Part shown: one piece after another, positions 1 to 8,623 of the stretch
Layout: the number at the start of each line of letters is the position of its first letter
How positions within the stretch are numbered: the stretch's first letter is position 1
Source: Cupriavidus sp. P-10
GTDB taxonomy: Bacteria; Pseudomonadota; Gammaproteobacteria; Burkholderiales; Burkholderiaceae
DNA length: 64,000 bases
Reading direction: 5' to 3'
NCBI RefSeq assembly: GCF_003402535.2
Contig: NZ_AP025172.1
Location: 868,001 to 932,000 of the forward strand
Program-made: the position numbers and the translations under genes
Notes under the pieces: model-generated
What the model was told of the DNA's origin: nothing
Seen by the model: the letters and a program-made list of their open reading frames with translations, nothing else
The model's database searches: none

Positions 1-101
1 CCAGCCATGTTTCGCGTACTGGCTTTGACGTTCGACAAGCCCTGTCTATGCCCAAGTTCTAGATTGAACATGCGGTCTGCAGCCGCTAGGAGGAAATGTC
101 C

Positions 102-944
102 ATGGACTATGCCACGATCATGGTGCATCTGGATGCGAGCCGTCATGTGCACCAGCGTCTGCACCTCGCAACCCAGCTTGCTCTAGAGTTCCACGCTGCG
201 CTGATTGGGCTGCTCGCTGCAGGTAACCCCGACCCGAAAGCAATTCGCTATTTTGCTGATGGCGAGCGATACCTTGCTTCGTATAAAGAATGGCACAGAC
301 AGATTGAAGATTGGGCCCGTCAGGCTTTCGAAGGTGCTACAAAAGGTACTGCGGTAACTGCCGAATGGCGGGCACCAGACTGGACCACGGTTTCCACGGT
401 ACAAGCCGATGCCCATCTTGCTGATCTGCTGATTCTCGGGCAACGAGATCCGGATGACGAAGAGGCCTTCGCAGAGGATCACTTCGTTGAATCCGTCGTT
501 CTACACTGCGGCCGGCCTGTTCTTGTGGTCCCTTATGCAGGTAGATTCTCTAGTGTTGGCAAGAACGTTGTGGTGGCATGGAATGGCAGCCGAGAAGCGG
601 CCCGTGCGATCCGCGACGCGCTGCCACTCCTTCGACGAGCGGATAATGTTCATATCGTTTCCTACCTGCAGCCGGGGGTATTGCGCGATCCGTGGCTATC
701 GCCGGTGAAACATACGGTGGCCTGGCTTTCCCGTCATGGCGTGCAAGCAAGCCATGAGGAGCCAGTGGTAAACGGAGGCGGCGATGAGACCGGCAAGCTG
801 TTGCTGTCGCTTGCAGCTGACCGTGATGTCGATCTCATTGTGATGGGTGCCTACGGGCATACCCGCCTCCGTGAAATCGTTTTGGGCGGCATGACGCGCA
901 CGCTCCTGGAGTCTATGACTGTGCCCGTATTGATGTCTCATTGA
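102..944 (+). CDS. Tandem universal stress protein (UspA family)
   Basis: Cytoplasmic stress protein of about 280 residues with two UspA folds in tandem. The second half carries the ATP-binding signature GxxGHTRxRExxLGG near the C-terminus, followed by PVLM; the first half has the degenerate LILGQRD...VLVVPY arrangement. The start is set at the second ATG (102), because AGGAGG at 88-93 lies 8 bases from it but only 2 bases from the ATG at 96. The gene stands alone upstream of a mobile block. The family is usually induced by starvation, oxygen limitation or envelope stress; the exact role here cannot be read from sequence. Confidence 0.9.
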   Translation: MDYATIMVHLDASRHVHQRLHLATQLALEFHAALIGLLAAGNPDPKAIRYFADGERYLASYKEWHRQIEDWARQAFEGATKGTAVTAEWRAPDWTTVSTVQADAHLADLLILGQRDPDDEEAFAEDHFVESVVLHCGRPVLVVPYAGRFSSVGKNVVVAWNGSREAARAIRDALPLLRRADNVHIVSYLQPGVLRDPWLSPVKHTVAWLSRHGVQASHEEPVVNGGGDETGKLLLSLAADRDVDLIVMGAYGHTRLREIVLGGMTRTLLESMTVPVLMSH

Positions 945-1203
945 GCGGCTCCAGCCTGCCATCAAGCGGGGCGGCTCGAACAGGCACCTGCGTCGCACGA
1001 TGCGAAGCTGGCGAAGATGCCAATTCACGGACCGGCCTTCTGCAATCTCGCCGAGGCCTCACGTCGGGTCGATCTGGCGCTTGCCGGGGTAATCGAATGG
1101 AAGGGACTTCCCCGTCCCGAGGTTGCGGCGGAAGCCGCCAGTTGGCACCGACGTGCCATGATGGCGTGTTGAAGCTGCATCACAACCAACGAAGGGGAAG
1201 TCC

Positions 1204-2216
1204 ATGGCTATCGTTACCGTTGGAATTGATCTCGCCAAGAACGTATTCGCCATTCATGGCGTCGACGAGGCCGGCAAGGCCATGCTGGTCAAGCCGAAGG
1301 TCGCACGCGATCAGCTGGTGCCGTTGATTGCGCAGTTGCCGCCTTGCCTAATCGGCATGGAAGCTTGCTCCGGCGCGCATTACTGGGCGCGGCTGTTTCG
1401 CCAGCACGGACACACGGTCAAGCTGATGTCGCCGAGACTGGTGGCGCCTTACCGGATGTCCGGCAAACGCGGCAAGAATGACGCAGCCGACGCGATGGCC
1501 ATCTGCGAGGCCGTGACGCGACCGAGCATGCGCTTTGTGCCGGTCAAGGACGAGCACCAGCAGGCAACCCTGAGCTTGCATCGAACCCGACAGGGATTTG
1601 TAGAAGAGCGGACAGCTACTTACAACCGCCTGCGGGGGTTGCTAGCCGAATTCGGTGTGGTATTGCCGCAGAAGCCGGAGCGACTGCGCAAGGAGATCGG
1701 CCCCATCTGGAAGCCTTGCCCGGCTGGGCGAGTCGATGCATCCAGGACCTGCTGAACCATGCGGGCAGGCTGGAAGAGAAGCTGGACGAGTATGATCAAG
1801 CTATCAGCGAGATTGCCCGTGAAGACGAACGCAGCAAGCGCCTGATGCAGCTGCGCGGGGTCGGGCCGACTACGGCTAGTGCCCTGGCGGCAAGCATCGG
1901 GGCGGGACACGACTTCAGAAACGGCCGCCAATTGGCGGCTTGGATAGGGTTGACGCCGGGACAGCACAGCAGCGGTGGCAAACAGCGCTTGGGCAGCATC
2001 ACCAGAGCCGGAGACGCTTACTTGCGTACGCTGCTGGTACTCGGAGCTCGCGCGGTCATGGCAAATCTGGGCGACAAGCAGGATCGATATAGCCGCTGGG
2101 TAAGAGACCTGATAGAACGCCGCGGTTACTGGCGAGCAGCCGTCGCCATTGCAGCTAAGAACGCGAGAATGGCGTGGGCCATGCTGAAATATGGCGATGC
2201 CTTCAAACATGCGTAA
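1204..2216 (+). pseudogene. IS110-family transposase, frameshifted copy
   Basis: Same transposase as the intact copy on the other strand at 7492-8505, but split into two reading frames. The intact copy has five C residues after GATCGG, while this copy has four at 1701-1704, so the frame is lost after about residue 167 and translation stops near 1755. The second half (DEDD-associated C-terminal Transposase_20 region) is readable in another frame from about 1716 to 2216. Catalytic D9, E53, D93 and D96 lie in the first part. The product is probably inactive unless slippage restores the frame. Confidence 0.88.
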
Positions 2217-2504
2217 GCGCAGATAACTCGATCAACCAGCTTTCAAAGAGCTACAGCGGAACTCACGAACACTTGCACTGCCAGCGTTGATGTGAAGCGG
2301 GTTGGACCCGCGCGAGGCATACCTGGGAAAGTCAGGGGACACCAAGCCCGATAATCGAACGAGGCCCTCGCGCGCGTCTTACATCAGGGTCCGGGCCAGC
2401 GGCCCACTATGACCGTTTGTAGTACTGCAGTCCTTCACCTCCTCACACACGCTTAGCAGGCAAATTCCGCATGCAAAGGAATCTTATTGACGTCTTGCGC
2501 CAAC
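2217..2504 (+). ncRNA. Candidate bridge RNA region of the IS110/IS1111 element
   Basis: 288 noncoding bases between the transposase stop and the Tn3 tip, repeated in the right copy (7204-7491). IS110-family elements are known to express a structured RNA from a noncoding end that pairs with donor and target DNA; in the IS1111 group this is, to my knowledge, the end after the transposase. The segment contains TAATCGAA (2352-2359), also found at the element's left end (1090-1097), and TTGTAGTACT (2417-2426), also found in the adjacent Tn3 terminal repeat (2515-2524). GC-rich self-complementary stretches are visible. The RNA itself is inferred. Confidence 0.45.
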
Positions 2505-2545
2505 GGGGAAGCCCTTGTAGTACTTTCCGTGCAAAATCTGGCGGT
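2505..2545 (+). repeat. Tn3-family terminal inverted repeat, left
   Basis: Begins GGGGAAGCCC and ends CTGGCGGT. It matches the complement of 7163-7203 at 40 of 41 positions (C versus T at position 23). The 14-base core TGCAAAATCTGGCG (2530-2543) recurs inside the element at 2616-2629. Confidence 0.85.
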
Positions 2546-2730
2546 AAGAAACTAATTACCTTTACAAATCAAAGTGTTAGGAAATCATCAAGTTCACCTG
2601 CTTGCTGCCTTTCGATGCAAAATCTGGCGCCAGCCTTGCCAGCAAACGCAGCCCGAGAGCCCTTGGACAATGCAGAAAGGCGCGCTGCAAGTTTGTGCAC
2701 CATAGAGCATATGTTCCTGCTAACCACTTG

Positions 2731-3848
2731 CTAGTCCATCGCGTCATTGAATTGGCACCGGGCGAATTCGCCGCGATGGATCGTCGTACTTCCACTTGAT
2801 TGGCTTGGGATTCTTGTTGTGTTGACGGATATAACGCATCAGCTTGCGATCCAGGTCCTTCACCGAAGTGAAGACGCCTCGTGCGATCACATCGCGCTGA
2901 ATGCGCGCAAACCAGTTTTCGACCTGATTGAGCCAGGACGTGTAGGTCGGCGTGTGGTGCATGTGGACGTTGGGGTGTTCGCTGAGGAAGTCGCGCACGC
3001 GCTCGGTCTTGTGACTGCTCACGTTATCGCAGATGACGTGGATTTCTTGCTCCGGTCGCTGACTGGCTACAACGTCAGTGAGGAAGGCCACGAACTGCTC
3101 ACTGGTATGACGTGGCGCAGTCTTGCCGATCACCTCCCCGGTTGCCGTGTTGAGTGCGGCAAACAGGCTGAGCGTGCCGTTACGCTTGTATTCGAAGCCG
3201 TGGCTCTCGGCACGTCCTGGCGACAGTGGCAGCATCCGATCCTTGCGATCCAGGGCTTGGATCGCGGTCTTCTCATCCACGCAGAACACCGCCGCATGCG
3301 CGGGCGGGTTCAGATACAGCCCGATCACGTCTGCAGCCTTCGTTTCGAAGTTGGGATCGTTGGAAATCATGTGCCGCTCCAACCTGTGCGGGCGCACGCC
3401 ATGTTTGCGCCAGATGCGCTGCACGGCCGAGATGGACACGTCACCCAGCTCCGCGGCAAGCTTGTAGCTGCTCCAGTGCGTCGATCCGTCCAAGGGCTTG
3501 CGCTTGAGCGTGTAGCTCAGAACACGCGCCTCGAGTTTCTCAGGCGGCTGCATGGGCGCTCGTCCAGGATGGCGCGCATACAAGCCCGCCAGTCGCTCCG
3601 CCAGAAACCGACTCGACCAACGCGAGATGAAACGCGAATCGCACCCCAGCCGCTCAATGATCGCGTCGCGCGACTCACCGTCGTCAAGCATCAGGATCAG
3701 CTTGGCCCGGCGCGCGTCGGCTGCCCGAATGGTTCGGCTGCGAGTCGCCGAAAGCAATTGTTCACGCTCGAGCTCGCTCAGATTCATTTTTCCCATGCAC
3801 CTGATCTAACCATGAATGGGGTGCTTTTTCAATGACGCATTGGACTAG
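2731..3848 (-). mobile_element. IS630-family insertion sequence
   Basis: About 1.1 kb. Ends are imperfect inverted repeats: CTAGTCCATCGCGTCATTGA at the left (from 2731) and the complement of CTAGTCCAATGCGTCATTGA at the right (to 3848). CTAG occurs at both edges, consistent with the known IS630 preference for CTAG with TA duplication. It lies inside the Tn3-family element, immediately downstream of the DUF6429 gene, whose TAG stop lies within the CTAG. Confidence 0.85.
2744..3796 (-). CDS. IS630-family transposase
   Basis: 350 residues, full length for the family. An N-terminal helix-turn-helix region (about residues 1-120; includes RFISRWSSRFLAERLAGL) is followed by the DDE catalytic domain: D in FCVDEKTAIQ, D in VICDNVSSH and E in TSWLNQVENWF, all present. 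This Tc1/mariner-like enzyme cuts and pastes the element at TA dinucleotides. The frame is uninterrupted, so it may be active. A 362-residue ORF on the opposite strand is only its antisense shadow. Confidence 0.92.
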   Translation of the reverse strand: MGKMNLSELEREQLLSATRSRTIRAADARRAKLILMLDDGESRDAIIERLGCDSRFISRWSSRFLAERLAGLYARHPGRAPMQPPEKLEARVLSYTLKRKPLDGSTHWSSYKLAAELGDVSISAVQRIWRKHGVRPHRLERHMISNDPNFETKAADVIGLYLNPPAHAAVFCVDEKTAIQALDRKDRMLPLSPGRAESHGFEYKRNGTLSLFAALNTATGEVIGKTAPRHTSEQFVAFLTDVVASQRPEQEIHVICDNVSSHKTERVRDFLSEHPNVHMHHTPTYTSWLNQVENWFARIQRDVIARGVFTSVKDLDRKLMRYIRQHNKNPKPIKWKYDDPSRRIRPVPIQ

Positions 3849-4078
3849 TCGCCAGCGCGGACGAAGTATTTCGTGAACATCCGCTCGGCCTCGCCGAGGC
3901 CCTCGTCGGTTAGCCACACCGACTTCGCCCGGTTCACCGGATCCCCGATGAGCCCTTTGTCGTGCAAGCGATTCAGCGCGTCCCAGTCAAAACTTTTCCA
4001 GGCGCGATTCTCGCCGCATAAATTGAGGTAGAGCAGCGCGAGGACGACCTCGTCGACTGCGTCGGTATTGATGTCCAT
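3845..4078 (-). CDS. DUF6429-family small protein, passenger of the Tn3-like element
   Basis: 77 residues beginning MDINTDAVDEVVLALLYLNL, acidic and helical, resembling the DUF6429 family of unknown function. The start at 4078 is supported by a strong GGAGGAGG upstream; the longer ORF start has none. It begins 25 bases after the tnpA stop, so it is probably co-transcribed with tnpA. Its last codon and TAG stop fall in the CTAG where IS630 inserted, so the original C-terminus may have been a little longer. Confidence 0.7.
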   Translation of the reverse strand: MDINTDAVDEVVLALLYLNLCGENRAWKSFDWDALNRLHDKGLIGDPVNRAKSVWLTDEGLGEAERMFTKYFVRAGD

Positions 4079-4103
4079 CTTGCCTCCTCCTCGAAGGTGG
4101 CCC

Positions 4104-7037
4104 TCACGATCCTGTCGCACGCTGCCAGGGCGCCGCTTCGAGCAGCATGTCCTGGTACTGCTCAAGGGGAAATCGCAACGTGCCCCGAAAGTTCACATGC
4201 GACGAATGCGCCGGCCCCATTCGTCGCAGCCAATCGTCGTCGACTCGCTGTCCCTTGCCACGCCACGCGTCGACTGTCGCTTGCATGCGCTGCGTGTTCC
4301 AGGCAATCACCAGGTTCGTCAGCAGGGTCAAGGAGCCAGAAATCGCGATCATTTCGTCACGACGACGGCCGCGCTCCGGCGTGACCTTTCCCGTATAGAT
4401 CGTACGCTGGAGCTCGTGCACCGACTCACCGCGACTGAGTAGTGCATGTAGTTCTCGGCGAAACTCGACGTTGCTGAAATAGTCGCACAGGAACAGGGTG
4501 CGCAGCAGCTTGCCAAGTTGTTCCGCCGCCCGATAAATCGGATCTCCTTGGGCTGCGCTGCCGAATCGCTGCAACGCGACCACAGCGCTGACACGCCCTG
4601 ACTTGATTGATGCAACGAGCCGCAGCAGCCCGTCCCAGCCGTCGCGAATAGGCTTCAGTGAGATACCATGATCCACTATGGGAGCAAGATCTTTGGCTAT
4701 CTCCATACCCCGTGGCAGATAGAGCTTGCGCTCCGACAAATTGCGTAGCCGCGGGCATAGATCGAAGCCGAGCAGCTTCGATACGGCCATCCCCATAATC
4801 GTATATCCATGCGTATCAACGGCAAGCGCGAGAAGGCCGCCGTCTTCGCGCGTGTCGCTGTGGCGCACTGCCCCTTCAATTGCGACCCCCGCCTGGCGCT
4901 CGTTAAGGACGATCGGCTGGTTGTACACGATGCCATGCTGATCCAGGACATGCGTGTAGATACCGACTGCATGCGTGCGCCTACGCGGATCGACACGAGC
5001 ATAAAACAGATGAGGTGAAGTATCCAGGCTCATCGAGTCGCTCGAGGCTCGCTGCCCGCTTCCCCACAACTCCGTGATGGGGTGCGTACGTTGAAACTCA
5101 ACCACGCGCGAGTTGGCTCGCGACAGCCGTCCCGACATCTCAAGCACACGCATTGTGTTCGAAATCGCCGCAGCATCGACTTGCTGAATCATAGCGGCAA
5201 CGCCTTTCGCGTCGATCTCGGTGCCGTGTGCCATCAGTGCACCGTAGAGCGAGACAAGTTCGTTGGCATCGCGTGCCTTCCGTGCCAGCAGTACTTCGCT
5301 AAAGCTCGTGTGGACATCCACTTCCATCATCAGATCCGCAAACTGAGCTGTGCCGATCGCCTTGAACAGCAGGTCGCGTGTGCGCCTCGGTACCCCGTCC
5401 GTCGGTAGCGCCTCAAGTGCCGAGAGGTGCAGAGCGCCATCCTTGCCGATTGTCACGCGGCCGGCTTCGCGAGCTTCCTCCAGCGCCGCGAGGCCGGCCT
5501 TCAGGTTCTCAGTCAATCGCTCGAGAAAGGGATCCGCTGTAGCTGGTAGACCCAATAACGATAGGTGTCGGCCTCGCTCGGACTCCCAATCTGACGGCGG
5601 AATCAGCATCTGGTCACGTTCACGAAAGGATAGACTGTGGTTGATCCACACCGATCCGCGGCGCAGATCTTTGCGCAAGCTCGTGATCGCGGCGGCTTCC
5701 AAAGCGCGCAGTGCACGTTTACGATCGTCGCAGTCGACCATGGCGCGCCAGTTGGCGCTAATCGGCACTCCGTGGTCAATGGGCAACTCCGTCGCGCCGC
5801 TAACGCGCAGCCTGGCGATAAGCTCGAGTTGCTGCAGGCTTGGTTCTGCCTCTCGGCCCGATAATTCCAGTTCACATAGGGGTGCAAGGAGACTACGGAT
5901 GCGCCGGTTGTCATCAGTCAGCGTTTCGCGCACGCTGGCTGCATGGCTGGCGGGAGGCTTGTCCTGTAGTTCCCCAAGCAGTGCTTCAATATCTGCAAGT
6001 CGGGCTTCCGCCGGACGCGTATTGTCGCGAACGAGCGCTTTGATCGCAACCAGTTGTTGTCGGTATTCAACTGCCGAGCGAGCCTGTTTCGTTGTGGTCT
6101 TGTTGTAAGCGTACCGAACCAGATCGGAAACGCGACGTCCGATTTGATAGAGCAGCGAATCGGTCAACTCGAGCAGTGTCACGCGTAGAAAAAACACCAC
6201 CTCAAGCGTGCGCGTCGACACCTTGAGCTCGCGGGTCTTCACCGGACGGCGCGCCTGAATCCGCTGTGCCCAGGCACGCTGCTTATCGATCGGCACGGTG
6301 TCCAGCGTCCACGTGTGTACCCCGATCTCCTTGAGATACTGAATCTTCTCCACGGTTTCTGTGAGCGTCGTCGGACTGTGCCGGGCCGGCGGCGTCTTGA
6401 GCCACTCGAGAACGGCCATGCCTGCGGGCTCGTGTTGGCTCGATAGTTCTGCATCAGCGCGCACCAGTTGCGTCTCAGGAATGGTCGCCCCGATCAGATC
6501 GAGCGTGTGACGCTCGATCTCCGCCCAGATCGATCGTCCAAGATCCCGCAGGGTTCGGTCGGCGGGAATCAGAATCTTGCGCTCGTACAGCCAGTAGTGC
6601 GCGTGTTGAAGCAGTTCGTCGAGCGTGAGCGATTCTTTGGCATCCTGGCGCATCCATGCTTCGAGCTCCGCCCACTGGTCCAGGCTGATCGACTTCAAGC
6701 CCAGATACCCGCAGGCCCAGATCAGGTGGTCATAGAGCGTCTTGTACCGGCGATATAGAGTCCGGAGCGATGCGATCGTCGGCGTCGGTAGGCCGAGCCG
6801 CTGGCCGACATAGTGAAGCAACTGGCGCGGCAGTGTACTTACCTGGCCGAGGCTATGCCCACTTGCGCGCAGAAATACCAGTTGGATGGCCGCGCCAGCG
6901 CGCCGATCGGTCCGAAAGCGCTCATTGAGCACTGCGACGTCACTGTCGGTCAATGCAAAGTACCGCTCGACATCGAATTCCGACAGCCGCATCGGCAGCC
7001 GGTCACTTCCCACATAGCGAAATCCCAAGCCCGGCAT
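4104..7037 (-). CDS. tnpA: Tn3-family transposase TnpA
   Basis: 977 residues, the normal length for Tn3-family DDE transposases. The N-terminal DUF4158-like DNA-binding part (about 1-170) includes RYFALTDSDV. Catalytic residues are readable at D667 (ASSDSMSLD), D741 (LAVDTHGYT) and E871 (SRGESVHELQ), with spacing close to that known for Tn3 and Tn4430. The C-terminus carries the family hallmark LTLLTNLVIAWNT. It acts on the 41-bp repeats at 2505 and 7203 to form cointegrates. The frame is intact. Confidence 0.95.
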   Translation of the reverse strand: MPGLGFRYVGSDRLPMRLSEFDVERYFALTDSDVAVLNERFRTDRRAGAAIQLVFLRASGHSLGQVSTLPRQLLHYVGQRLGLPTPTIASLRTLYRRYKTLYDHLIWACGYLGLKSISLDQWAELEAWMRQDAKESLTLDELLQHAHYWLYERKILIPADRTLRDLGRSIWAEIERHTLDLIGATIPETQLVRADAELSSQHEPAGMAVLEWLKTPPARHSPTTLTETVEKIQYLKEIGVHTWTLDTVPIDKQRAWAQRIQARRPVKTRELKVSTRTLEVVFFLRVTLLELTDSLLYQIGRRVSDLVRYAYNKTTTKQARSAVEYRQQLVAIKALVRDNTRPAEARLADIEALLGELQDKPPASHAASVRETLTDDNRRIRSLLAPLCELELSGREAEPSLQQLELIARLRVSGATELPIDHGVPISANWRAMVDCDDRKRALRALEAAAITSLRKDLRRGSVWINHSLSFRERDQMLIPPSDWESERGRHLSLLGLPATADPFLERLTENLKAGLAALEEAREAGRVTIGKDGALHLSALEALPTDGVPRRTRDLLFKAIGTAQFADLMMEVDVHTSFSEVLLARKARDANELVSLYGALMAHGTEIDAKGVAAMIQQVDAAAISNTMRVLEMSGRLSRANSRVVEFQRTHPITELWGSGQRASSDSMSLDTSPHLFYARVDPRRRTHAVGIYTHVLDQHGIVYNQPIVLNERQAGVAIEGAVRHSDTREDGGLLALAVDTHGYTIMGMAVSKLLGFDLCPRLRNLSERKLYLPRGMEIAKDLAPIVDHGISLKPIRDGWDGLLRLVASIKSGRVSAVVALQRFGSAAQGDPIYRAAEQLGKLLRTLFLCDYFSNVEFRRELHALLSRGESVHELQRTIYTGKVTPERGRRRDEMIAISGSLTLLTNLVIAWNTQRMQATVDAWRGKGQRVDDDWLRRMGPAHSSHVNFRGTLRFPLEQYQDMLLEAAPWQRATGS

Positions 7038-7162
7038 CTCTTGCCCCTATCGAGATGGCGCGATCCGAATCGCGGGCGGATATGTTACGCCCTCTCCGCA
7101 TTCGCAGCGGCTAACGAGTGTGGGCTTGTCGGAAAGCCTTGTCGACAAAGGCTTTCAGGGAA

Positions 7163-7203
7163 ACCGCCAGATTTTGCACGAAAAGTACTACAAGGGCTTC
7201 CCC
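7163..7203 (-). repeat. Tn3-family terminal inverted repeat, right
   Basis: Complement reads GGGGAAGCCC...CTGGCGGT, matching 2505-2545 with one mismatch. It lies 126 bases upstream of tnpA, so the tnpA promoter probably overlaps or adjoins it. Confidence 0.85.
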
Positions 7204-8623
7204 GTTGGCGCAAGACGTCAATAAGATTCCTTTGCATGCGGAATTTGCCTGCTAAGCGTGTGTGAGGAGGTGAAGGACTGCAGTACTACAAACGGTCATA
7301 GTGGGCCGCTGGCCCGGACCCTGATGTAAGACGCGCGCGAGGGCCTCGTTCGATTATCGGGCTTGGTGTCCCCTGACTTTCCCAGGTATGCCTCGCGCGG
7401 GTCCAACCCGCTTCACATCAACGCTGGCAGTGCAAGTGTTCGTGAGTTCCGCTGTAGCTCTTTGAAAGCTGGTTGATCGAGTTATCTGCGCTTACGCATG
7501 TTTGAAGGCATCGCCATATTTCAGCATGGCCCACGCCATTCTCGCGTTCTTAGCTGCAATGGCGACGGCTGCTCGCCAGTAACCGCGGCGTTCTATCAGG
7601 TCTCTTACCCAGCGGCTATATCGATCCTGCTTGTCGCCCAGATTTGCCATGACCGCGCGAGCTCCGAGTACCAGCAGCGTACGCAAGTAAGCGTCTCCGG
7701 CTCTGGTGATGCTGCCCAAGCGCTGTTTGCCACCGCTGCTGTGCTGTCCCGGCGTCAACCCTATCCAAGCCGCCAATTGGCGGCCGTTTCTGAAGTCGTG
7801 TCCCGCCCCGATGCTTGCCGCCAGGGCACTAGCCGTAGTCGGCCCGACCCCGCGCAGCTGCATCAGGCGCTTGCTGCGTTCGTCTTCACGGGCAATCTCG
7901 CTGATAGCTTGATCATACTCGTCCAGCTTCTCTTCCAGCCTGCCCGCATGGTTCAGCAGGTCCTGGATGCATCGACTCGCCCAGCCGGGCAAGGCTTCCA
8001 GATGGGGGCCGATCTCCTTGCGCAGTCGCTCCGGCTTCTGCGGCAATACCACACCGAATTCGGCTAGCAACCCCCGCAGGCGGTTGTAAGTAGCTGTCCG
8101 CTCTTCTACAAATCCCTGTCGGGTTCGATGCAAGCTCAGGGTTGCCTGCTGGTGCTCGTCCTTGACCGGCACAAAGCGCATGCTCGGTCGCGTCACGGCC
8201 TCGCAGATGGCCATCGCGTCGGCTGCGTCATTCTTGCCGCGTTTGCCGGACATCCGGTAAGGCGCCACCAGTCTCGGCGACATCAGCTTGACCGTGTGTC
8301 CGTGCTGGCGAAACAGCCGCGCCCAGTAATGCGCGCCGGAGCAAGCTTCCATGCCGATTAGGCAAGGCGGCAACTGCGCAATCAACGGCACCAGCTGATC
8401 GCGTGCGACCTTCGGCTTGACCAGCATGGCCTTGCCGGCCTCGTCGACGCCATGAATGGCGAATACGTTCTTGGCGAGATCAATTCCAACGGTAACGATA
8501 GCCATGGACTTCCCCTTCGTTGGTTGTGATGCAGCTTCAACACGCCATCATGGCACGTCGGTGCCAACTGGCGGCTTCCGCCGCAACCTCGGGACGGGGA
8601 AGTCCCTTCCATTCGATTACCCC
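7204..8623 (-). mobile_element. IS110/IS1111-type insertion sequence, right copy (intact)
   Basis: Inverted counterpart of 1086-2504 with an uninterrupted transposase. Its noncoding 3' end (7204-7491) abuts the right Tn3 tip, and its other end lies at CCCC 8620-8623, beyond which the sequence differs from the left side. Coordinates of the two copies pair with a constant sum of 9709 upstream of the single-base deletion and 9708 after it, showing one indel in about 1.4 kb. Confidence 0.8.
7492..8505 (-). CDS. IS110-family DEDD transposase (recombinase), intact
   Basis: 337 residues. N-terminal RuvC-like DEDD domain with D9 (GIDLAKN), E53 (GMEACSG), D93 and D96 (KNDAADA). A coiled middle region is followed by the C-terminal Transposase_20 domain (GVGPTTASALAA ... 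GLTPGQHSSGGKQRLG) holding the probable serine nucleophile. Such enzymes recombine DNA guided by a bridge RNA encoded in the same element. AAGGGGAAG lies just upstream of the ATG. This copy could supply activity for the frameshifted twin. Confidence 0.93.
   Translation of the reverse strand: MAIVTVGIDLAKNVFAIHGVDEAGKAMLVKPKVARDQLVPLIAQLPPCLIGMEACSGAHYWARLFRQHGHTVKLMSPRLVAPYRMSGKRGKNDAADAMAICEAVTRPSMRFVPVKDEHQQATLSLHRTRQGFVEERTATYNRLRGLLAEFGVVLPQKPERLRKEIGPHLEALPGWASRCIQDLLNHAGRLEEKLDEYDQAISEIAREDERSKRLMQLRGVGPTTASALAASIGAGHDFRNGRQLAAWIGLTPGQHSSGGKQRLGSITRAGDAYLRTLLVLGARAVMANLGDKQDRYSRWVRDLIERRGYWRAAVAIAAKNARMAWAMLKYGDAFKHA

Larger units (their letters stand above)
1086..2504 (+). mobile_element. 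IS110/IS1111-type insertion sequence, left copy (defective)
   Basis: Near-identical inverted counterpart of 7204-8623. Identity begins at the GGGG at 1086-1089 and runs without a break through the transposase gene and 288 noncoding bases up to the GGGG at 2505, where the Tn3-family terminal repeat begins. There are no long terminal repeats, as usual in IS110 elements. GGGG occurs at both edges, consistent with insertion at a short shared core. The exact ends are inferred from where the two copies diverge and from the Tn3 tip. Confidence 0.75.
2505..7203. mobile_element. Tn3-family transposon without a visible resolvase
   Basis: Bounded by 41-bp inverted terminal repeats that begin with GGGG, typical of Tn3-family tips. 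Contents, all on the minus strand: a large TnpA, a small DUF6429 gene just downstream of it, and an IS630-family insertion. No serine or tyrosine recombinase (tnpR, tnpI) is encoded, so cointegrate resolution would need help in trans. No 5-bp target duplication is visible because both tips are abutted by IS110-type copies. Confidence 0.8.

Noticed and set aside
945..1170. Open frame reading KMPIHGPAFCNLAEASRRVD just after the stress protein
   Set aside because: Protein-like over about 30 codons, but it has no clear start or family and runs into the IS end; too little to call a gene.
2747..3835. 362-codon plus-strand ORF
   Set aside because: Antisense to the IS630 transposase, whose DDE residues are on the other strand.
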